From assembly GCA_905234575.1 (NCBI GenBank), contig CAJOIG010000027.1, forward strand, positions 1 to 12,109: DNA of 12,109 nucleotides. Direction: 5' to 3'. Source of the stretch: an uncultured Oscillospiraceae bacterium (GTDB taxonomy: Bacteria > Bacillota > Clostridia > Oscillospirales > Oscillospiraceae). The notes under the pieces were generated by a model, which was given only the letters and a program-made list of their open reading frames with translations, made no database searches and was not told the origin of the DNA. Shown piece by piece: positions 7,615 to 12,109 of this stretch (its first letter is position 1; the number at the start of each line of letters is the position of its first letter). Made by a program: the position numbers and the translations under genes.

Positions 7615-7643
7615 TTGCATTTTCCCGTCCGGCGGGGTAAGAT
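7615..7643 (+). promoter_or_regulatory. Promoter of the DUF4867 gene
   Basis: TTGCAT (7615-7620), a 17 bp spacer and TAAGAT (7638-7643) form a good sigma-A-like promoter on the plus strand. The predicted start is near 7650, giving a leader of about 44 nt before the ATG at 7694. Confidence 0.6.
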
Positions 7644-7654
7644 GGAGCCGAACC

Positions 7655-7667
7655 GGTCCGACGGACC
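7655..7667 (+). promoter_or_regulatory. Perfect 13 bp inverted repeat, possible operator in the DUF4867 leader
   Basis: GGTCCG, a central A, then CGGACC: a perfect dyad about 5-17 nt after the predicted transcription start of the DUF4867 gene. The position suits a repressor site blocking early transcription. As RNA it has only a one-base centre, so it would need to open bases to form a hairpin; a protein site is more likely. No regulator gene is visible nearby. Confidence 0.4.
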
Positions 7668-7693
7668 AAAACGACAAAAGGAGTCGAGCTGAC

Positions 7694-8329
7694 ATGACGA
7701 TCCAATCCGTATTCGACCCGGCCTTCCGGCACTACGGCAGCGTTTTGGAGGGCTACGACACCGCCCCGCTTTTGAAGGCCATGCTGGCGATCGACCTGCC
7801 CGACAGCGGCACAGCATACCGTCCCGGCATTGAGAGCCTCGAAGCCTGCGGCATTTTCTCCGAGCTGCGGGACCGGGCCTACGGCGGCATGCCCGTCCAG
7901 CTCGGCATGTGCTGGGGCCATAACACACGCCTGAACTGCCTTGAATACCACCGGGACAGCGAGATAAACATCGGCACGCACGACTTCATCCTGCTGCTTG
8001 CCCGGCGGGACGAGATCGAAAACGGCGTCCTCGACACGGACAAGGTCCGCGCCTTCCGCATCCCGGCGGGCACCGTCGTGGAGGTGTTCGCCACCACCCT
8101 GCACTACGCACCATGCCACGTCCGGGAGGACGACGGCTTCCGCGTCGCCGTGGCGCTGCCTCGGGGCACCAACACGGAAAAGCCCGCGATCGAACCCGGA
8201 AACGCCGAGGACGGCCTGCTGCGGGCGCGGAACAAGTGGCTCCTGGCCCACCCCGATTCCCGGGAGGCAGGCGACGGCGCGTATATCGGACTTTTCGGGA
8301 AAAACCTTGACGTACGGGACGCTCTCTGA
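7694..8329 (+). CDS. DUF4867 family protein, cupin-like
   Basis: A 211-residue soluble protein without signal peptide or membrane segment, recognised as a DUF4867 member; the family's function is not established. It shows a cupin-like metal site pattern: H76, H86 and E90 in EYHRDSE, H96, then P124-G126 followed by H137 and H142 in LHYAPCH. This order of His/Glu residues and the beta-rich centre (residues 80-160) suggests a metal-binding beta-barrel as in sugar-processing cupins. This is inference from the pattern, not from a known reaction. The ATG at 7694 is chosen because AAAGGAG lies just upstream; the open frame runs 69 codons further, but that part crosses the promoter and is not protein-like. 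It is the only plus-strand gene here, with its own promoter, and ends facing the ADP-ribosylglycohydrolase gene. Confidence 0.85.
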   Translation: MTIQSVFDPAFRHYGSVLEGYDTAPLLKAMLAIDLPDSGTAYRPGIESLEACGIFSELRDRAYGGMPVQLGMCWGHNTRLNCLEYHRDSEINIGTHDFILLLARRDEIENGVLDTDKVRAFRIPAGTVVEVFATTLHYAPCHVREDDGFRVAVALPRGTNTEKPAIEPGNAEDGLLRARNKWLLAHPDSREAGDGAYIGLFGKNLDVRDAL

Positions 8330-8344
8330 AAAACGGCATAACAG

Positions 8345-8378
8345 GATCGGCCTCTGCGGTTTTTCGCAGAGGCCGATC
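8345..8378. terminator. Long perfect hairpin between convergent genes, probable bidirectional terminator
   Basis: GATCGGCCTCTGCG (8345-8358) pairs perfectly with 8365-8378 over 14 bp, with a 6 nt loop GTTTTT. It lies 16 nt after the DUF4867 stop and 16 nt after the stop of the convergent ADP-ribosylglycohydrolase gene, so the position fits shared termination. The usual T tract directly after the stem is missing on both strands; a five-T tract lies 11 nt beyond on the minus strand (the A run at 8329-8333). Confidence 0.6.
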
Positions 8379-8393
8379 ACTGTATGTATCCGA

Positions 8394-10478
8394 TCATTCC
8401 GCCGTATCGAAGCGGATATGGAAGCCGGACCAGCGGCTCACCGCGCCGTCCTCATGGCCCACGCCGACCATGCCGTACGCAAAGCGGTCATCGGACGCGG
8501 AGAGCACCGGCGCACCGTCCACATACAGGCGCAGCTCACTCCCCCGGGCCTCGGCCCGCAGACGATGGGCGCTTCCCGGGTCCCGCCGGACCTCGGCTGA
8601 GGCAAGCTCCGTCCGATCCCCGGAATCCCACCGAACGATGGACACGCGCTCCGGGCCGGAGAAGCCCAAGAAGTAATACCGGCGAGTCCCCTGGGCGCGG
8701 AGCAGAAGCCCGGCGCTCCCGTCCGAGCGCACATCCGCCTCAACAACGGTTTCCCGGGCGAAGTAGTTCCCGGTGAACGCCTGGCAGGGGCCGTCGGAGG
8801 TAAGGACCAGCTCGCCGTCCGCCAGGGTCGCGGCAGCGTCGTTCGTGGAAAAGGGCGTCGGCTCCCCGAACTCCATGCGCTGGAGGGCCGTGTCGATGGT
8901 GTAGTCCCCCGGGCCGTCCACGGTAATTCTGTCGATGAACACCTTGCCCCAGGCCCAGGGCGGGTCCAGGGTGTCCAGGGCAAACCGGAAGCCGAGCGTA
9001 TGCGCCTGGTCGCCGCCGAGGTCCGGAACGAGGAAGGAGAGCTCCGTCCACTCCCCCTCGGGCAGGACCGCCGCCGGGACGGGTTCGATCCGCTCCCCGC
9101 GCATCGCCGTCTTGATAAACGGCGTGACAGACACCGCTGCCGGGGCGGTCTGCACGCTTTTGAGCCGGACCGTTACCCGCTGGCCGGGATAGGCCCGCGG
9201 GGAGAACACCGGGTCGTAGCGCTCCGTCTCGAAGTCCGAGCCCAGAAGACACGCCGGGAACGAGAGCTCCGCGGGAGGCGGGCTCTTGCCGTCGATCTGC
9301 ACCTCCAGGCAGCCCCGGCCGCTGTGGGCGTATTCCGCGGGACGCCAGCGCAGCTCGTAGCTTGCCCGGTCCGAGAGGGTCAGCCCGTGGGTCGACCCGG
9401 GATAGGCGAAGTCGAACACCAGGTCCCCGGGCGGGACCCGCGTCCAGGCGGGCGGCTCCTCCCCCCGCAGGCGGCACGCCGTCCGGGCGAGCTCCTTGGC
9501 GAAGGTCGGCGCGTCCAGCAGGTTGAGATACCCGGACACGCTCGAGAGGGCCACGGTATCGTTGATGGGGCGGCGGTACCGTTCCGGCACATCGCCCGTC
9601 AGAACGCCCAGGATCGTGCCCACGTTCGAGGCGTTGCAGTCCGTGTCGAAGCCGCACATGACGGCGGTCTCGATGGTCTTTCCGAAGTCGCCTTCGCCGT
9701 ACAGGAGCGCGGTGATGCAGATTCCCGCGTTCGGCAGGATGTGGTAGTCCCCGGGGTTCGGGAAGGTCCCCTCCACATGGTCGCGGCAGGCGCGGAAATC
9801 CCCGGGATGCGCGGCGTGGAAGGCGCGGACGTCCTCCACCACACGGCGGTAGCCGCAGTCCGCCGGAAGCTGGGCCAGCGCGGCGTCGATCACCTCGTCC
9901 ACCGTTTCGGCGTCAAAGGCCGCCGCCACCGCCGCCGCCATGAAGGCCGCGCCGTGCAGGGCCTCCCCGTCGTGGGACACGGACGCCATCCTCCGGGCAA
10001 AGCGCGCCGCCCTCGCCGGATCCCCCGGACAGACGAGGCCCCAGGTATCCACGAAGATCTGCCCGCCGATCTGCTCCGCGGCCACAAGGCCGTTTTGCCC
10101 GATGCTGCCGGACTCCGGCGGACGCACGCCCCGGCGGAGGTTCATGTACGCCCGGTGCTCGGTGGAGACGTCCTCCCCGCCCCACCAGAACATGCCCCGC
10201 CCGCAGCGGGTGTAGTTCAGCCAGGTCTCCCCGGCCTCGGCCTCGGTGAAGTCCAGGCCGCCGTGGTCGGTGAGCGCCCGCAGGAAGATCACCGGGCCGT
10301 TCGTGTCGTCGTCCGCGGGGTGGTTCTTCTGCTCCCGCAGATACCCGGTCATCGTGCCGAAATACTCCCGCAGACGGTCATAGGTCCACCAGGGGTTCTC
10401 CACCGGCGCGCCGAGGCGCATCCCGGCGTCCATCCCCAGGAACCCGAAATACATTTTGTCATAGATACGCTCGTCCAT
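8394..10478 (-). CDS. ADP-ribosylglycohydrolase-family protein with two C-terminal beta-sandwich modules
   Basis: A 694-residue cytosolic protein with no signal peptide. Residues 1-340 are an ADP-ribosylglycohydrolase (ARH/DraG) domain: the acidic metal motif ADDDT (55-59), HDGEALHGAAFMAAA (169-183) and the second metal motif FDTDCN (277-282), where most members have DTDT. Family members remove ADP-ribose from proteins or small molecules; many uncharacterised bacterial members sit in sugar-use operons, so the substrate here may be another N- or O-glycoside. Residues about 351-525 look like a galactose-binding-type beta sandwich (ending GKVFIDRITVDGPGDY) and about 530-692 like a concanavalin/LamG or DUF1080-type sandwich (LYVDGAPVLS, FAYGMVGVG); these assignments rest on pattern only. 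It follows the alcohol dehydrogenase gene by 15 nt. The upstream stop TGA is immediately followed by the GCGGGGA sequence that could serve as its ribosome binding site, which suggests translational coupling. Confidence 0.88.
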   Translation of the reverse strand: MDERIYDKMYFGFLGMDAGMRLGAPVENPWWTYDRLREYFGTMTGYLREQKNHPADDDTNGPVIFLRALTDHGGLDFTEAEAGETWLNYTRCGRGMFWWGGEDVSTEHRAYMNLRRGVRPPESGSIGQNGLVAAEQIGGQIFVDTWGLVCPGDPARAARFARRMASVSHDGEALHGAAFMAAAVAAAFDAETVDEVIDAALAQLPADCGYRRVVEDVRAFHAAHPGDFRACRDHVEGTFPNPGDYHILPNAGICITALLYGEGDFGKTIETAVMCGFDTDCNASNVGTILGVLTGDVPERYRRPINDTVALSSVSGYLNLLDAPTFAKELARTACRLRGEEPPAWTRVPPGDLVFDFAYPGSTHGLTLSDRASYELRWRPAEYAHSGRGCLEVQIDGKSPPPAELSFPACLLGSDFETERYDPVFSPRAYPGQRVTVRLKSVQTAPAAVSVTPFIKTAMRGERIEPVPAAVLPEGEWTELSFLVPDLGGDQAHTLGFRFALDTLDPPWAWGKVFIDRITVDGPGDYTIDTALQRMEFGEPTPFSTNDAAATLADGELVLTSDGPCQAFTGNYFARETVVEADVRSDGSAGLLLRAQGTRRYYFLGFSGPERVSIVRWDSGDRTELASAEVRRDPGSAHRLRAEARGSELRLYVDGAPVLSASDDRFAYGMVGVGHEDGAVSRWSGFHIRFDTAE

Positions 10479-10493
10479 AGAGAGAATCCCCGC

Positions 10494-11654
10494 TCACAGC
10501 GCCGAGCGGAGGATCGCGACGACGTCCTCCCGGGCAATGGGCTGATAGCTGAAGCAGGAGAGGTCGGTCAGGTCCGCGATGGGATCGACGGCCTCCTCGC
10601 CGAGACCGAGCTCCCCCAGGGTGACGGGCGCGCCGAGCGCATGGAAGAAGTCCCTCGTCGCCGCGACGCCCGCCCGGGCGATCTCCTCGTCCGTCTTTCC
10701 CTGGGGATCGACGCCCCAGACGTTCACGGCAAGCCGCTTCAGCCGGGGAACGGCATACGGAAGGATGTAATCGAGATAGGCCGGATGCACCACGGCGAGG
10801 CCCGCTCCGTGCGCCACGTCGTACAGCGCCGAGATGGGGTGCTCGATGTTGTGGCTCTCCCAGTCGGTCTTTTTGCCGTTGTTCAGCATCCCGCACAGGG
10901 CGAAGCTCGACGTCCACATGAGGTTCGCGCGGGCGTCGTAATCCTCGGGGTCGATCACCGCGCGGCGGGCGGCGTCGATCTCCGTGCGAAGGCAGGCCTC
11001 CGCCAGGGCGTCGGTCAGGCACTCCTCGTCCGGCGGGGAGATATAGAGCTCGTAGAGATGGGAAATGGTATCGACGATCCCGTTCACCATCTGGTGCTTC
11101 GGCAGCGTATAGGTCAGCGTGGGGTCAAGGATGGAGAACTGCGGATACGTCCGCTCGCTGTCGTATCCGTTCTTCTCATGGGTCGCCATGTTCGTAATGA
11201 CGGCGGACTTGTCGAGCTCGCTGCCCGTGGCGGGGATCGTCAATACCACGCCGAGGGGGATCGCGTCGTGGGCCTCCTCCCAGTTTTTGAAAAACGCCTC
11301 CCAGAAATCCCGGTCCGTCCGGGCTCCCACGGCGATGGCCTTGGCGCAGTCGATGGTGCTGCCGCCGCCCACGGCGAGGAGCAGGTCGATCCCCTCCCGC
11401 TTGCAGAGCTCGATGCCCTCGTAGACCTTCTCCGCCCGGGGATTCGGCATGACGCCGCCGAGCTCAAATATCTCCTTGCCGCTCTCCCGCAGCGCCGAAA
11501 CGATCCGGTCATACAGGCCGGTGCGCTTGATGCTCCCGCCGCCGTAGACCAGAAGGACCTTTTTTCCGAAGCGGGAGAGCTCTCCCGGCAGCGCCTCCAG
11601 CGCGTTTTTGCCGAAGTGCACCCGCACGGGGTTGTAGTACATGAAATCCAGCAT
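10494..11654 (-). CDS. Iron-containing alcohol dehydrogenase, YqhD/BDH type
   Basis: A 386-residue cytosolic oxidoreductase of the group III alcohol dehydrogenases, reducing aldehydes with NAD(P)H or the reverse. Metal ligands match E. coli YqhD almost number for number: D195 and H199 in VDTISH, H268 in WESHN, and H282 in DVAHGAG, with the same 4 and 14 residue spacing. Nucleotide-binding segments are GGGSIK (38-43) and GGGST (96-100) followed by IDCAK; the GGGS after the first strand is typical of the BDH/YqhD branch, often NADP-dependent. The length is normal for the family. The ATG at 11654 has GGAGG 7 nt upstream; a longer in-frame reading lacks such a site and overlaps the nucleoside hydrolase gene. 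It starts 25 nt after the nucleoside hydrolase stop and ends 15 nt before the ADP-ribosylglycohydrolase start, in one operon. The likely substrate is an aldehyde or sugar-derived aldehyde from that pathway (inference). Confidence 0.93.
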   Translation of the reverse strand: MLDFMYYNPVRVHFGKNALEALPGELSRFGKKVLLVYGGGSIKRTGLYDRIVSALRESGKEIFELGGVMPNPRAEKVYEGIELCKREGIDLLLAVGGGSTIDCAKAIAVGARTDRDFWEAFFKNWEEAHDAIPLGVVLTIPATGSELDKSAVITNMATHEKNGYDSERTYPQFSILDPTLTYTLPKHQMVNGIVDTISHLYELYISPPDEECLTDALAEACLRTEIDAARRAVIDPEDYDARANLMWTSSFALCGMLNNGKKTDWESHNIEHPISALYDVAHGAGLAVVHPAYLDYILPYAVPRLKRLAVNVWGVDPQGKTDEEIARAGVAATRDFFHALGAPVTLGELGLGEEAVDPIADLTDLSCFSYQPIAREDVVAILRSAL

Positions 11655-11675
11655 ATCGTTTCCTCCGGAAAACGC

Positions 11676-11697
11676 CTGCTCAGCGAACGCCGAGCAG
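11676..11697 (-). other. Hairpin over the stop codon between nucleoside hydrolase and alcohol dehydrogenase genes
   Basis: CTGCTCGGC and GCTGAGCAG (one G-U pair) can form a stem of about nine pairs around the TGA stop of the nucleoside hydrolase (11680-11682). A four-T tract follows 4 nt later (11668-11671), just ahead of the alcohol dehydrogenase ribosome binding site. It may act as a weak attenuator or an mRNA processing site; a full terminator is unlikely inside so compact an operon. Confidence 0.35.
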
Positions 11698-12109
11698 GGA
11701 AAAGAGTTTGTTCTTATAGGCCGCGGCATCCATCCGGGCGCAGACCGTTCCGTTCGGTTCGGCGTCCCGGTCCATGCGGAAAAAGCCGCGGTATTCGCCG
11801 GGGGCAAGCTCGACGGAGCAGCGCGCCGGGAAGACCTCCGTCATCACCTCGGGACAGAGGACGGCGGTCATGAGCATGGCGTCGATGATGCCGACGGAAT
11901 CGCTGTCATAATGCGCTCTCTGCCAGGCCCGCATATCCCGGATGCAACGGGCGCAGAAGACGCCCGCGGGATCGCCGCACGCCGCCAGGGCGCGAAGCTC
12001 CGCCGGAGTGATCTCGGTGTCGCCCCGGGCGGTGTCCCAGGTCACCCAGACCGTGTCGATGCCGGAGTCCGCCACGATGGCGGCGGCCTCCGGGTCCACG
12101 CCGACGTTA
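11680..12109 (-). CDS. Inosine/uridine-preferring nucleoside hydrolase family protein, C-terminal part (partial)
   Basis: The last 142 residues of a nucleoside hydrolase-like protein whose 5' end lies outside the window. The visible part opens with NVGVDPEAA, the family's conserved second-half segment (usually N...DPEAA), followed by a typical SGID-VWVTWD strand. The segment GIIDAMLMTAVLCPEV aligns with the region that normally carries His-Asp: the Asp that binds calcium is kept, the His is Ile. Enzymes of this family split nucleosides into base and ribose, but many members have other N-ribosyl substrates. It is the first visible gene of an operon with the alcohol dehydrogenase (25 nt further) and the ADP-ribosylglycohydrolase. 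The valine codon GTG at 12099 could be misread as a start; the frame is open to the window edge and conserved sequence continues through it, so the real start is upstream. Confidence 0.85.
   Translation of the reverse strand, partial: NVGVDPEAAAIVADSGIDTVWVTWDTARGDTEITPAELRALAACGDPAGVFCARCIRDMRAWQRAHYDSDSVGIIDAMLMTAVLCPEVMTEVFPARCSVELAPGEYRGFFRMDRDAEPNGTVCARMDAAAYKNKLFSLLGVR

Noticed and set aside
7385..8380. A 331-codon minus-strand frame across the divergent promoter region
   Set aside because: It joins the antisense of DUF4867, the intergenic region and a shifted frame of the PHP gene; no domain and no start signal.
9000..11873. A 957-codon plus-strand open frame across three minus-strand genes
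   Set aside because: It spans two gene junctions of a well-supported operon and shows no family features; it is an antisense shadow of GC-rich coding sequence.

Overview
The window is high-GC bacterial DNA with tightly packed genes. AT-rich sequence is confined to short intergenic patches. Strong GGAGG-type ribosome binding sites, sigma-A-like promoters (TATAAT with 17-18 bp spacers) and the gene families present (DUF4867, a bacterial NSS transporter, an MshEN/GspE-type ATPase) suggest a high-GC member of the Clostridia (Bacillota), probably host- or gut-associated. The lineage is an inference from gene content and signals, not from a marker gene.

Layout from left to right. (1) Positions 1-474, minus strand: the N-terminus of a GspE/PilB-type assembly ATPase with a tandem MshEN c-di-GMP-binding motif, cut by the window edge. 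(2) An AT-rich gap (475-708) with the promoter of gene 1 and the terminator of gene 2. (3) 709-2046, minus: a sodium:neurotransmitter-symporter family transporter with 11 predicted membrane segments. (4) 2219-6571, minus: a very large secreted protein (1450 aa) carrying four complete enzyme domains in one chain: 5'-nucleotidase, VanX-type D-Ala-D-Ala dipeptidase, nucleoside hydrolase and a HAD phosphatase. (5) 6642-7502, minus: a PHP-domain phosphoesterase of the TrpH/RNase AM type, probably in one transcript with the fusion gene. (6) A divergent promoter region (7503-7693). (7) 7694-8329, plus: a DUF4867 cupin-like protein, the only plus-strand gene. (8) A long hairpin between convergent genes (8345-8378). 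(9) 12109 down to 8394, minus: a compact operon of a nucleoside hydrolase (partial), a YqhD/BDH-type iron alcohol dehydrogenase and an ADP-ribosylglycohydrolase-family protein with two C-terminal beta-sandwich modules.

The shared theme from 2219 to the right edge is breakdown of nucleotides and ribosyl compounds. The secreted fusion could take extracellular nucleotides to nucleosides and then to base plus ribose, and its VanX domain adds cell-wall dipeptide cleavage. The PHP enzyme handles phosphorylated nucleotide ends in the cytosol. The right-hand operon has a second nucleoside hydrolase-like protein, an aldehyde/alcohol oxidoreductase and an enzyme of the ADP-ribose-removing family. The most unusual object is the four-enzyme secreted fusion. 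No tRNA, rRNA, CRISPR array, insertion sequence or phage gene was seen.
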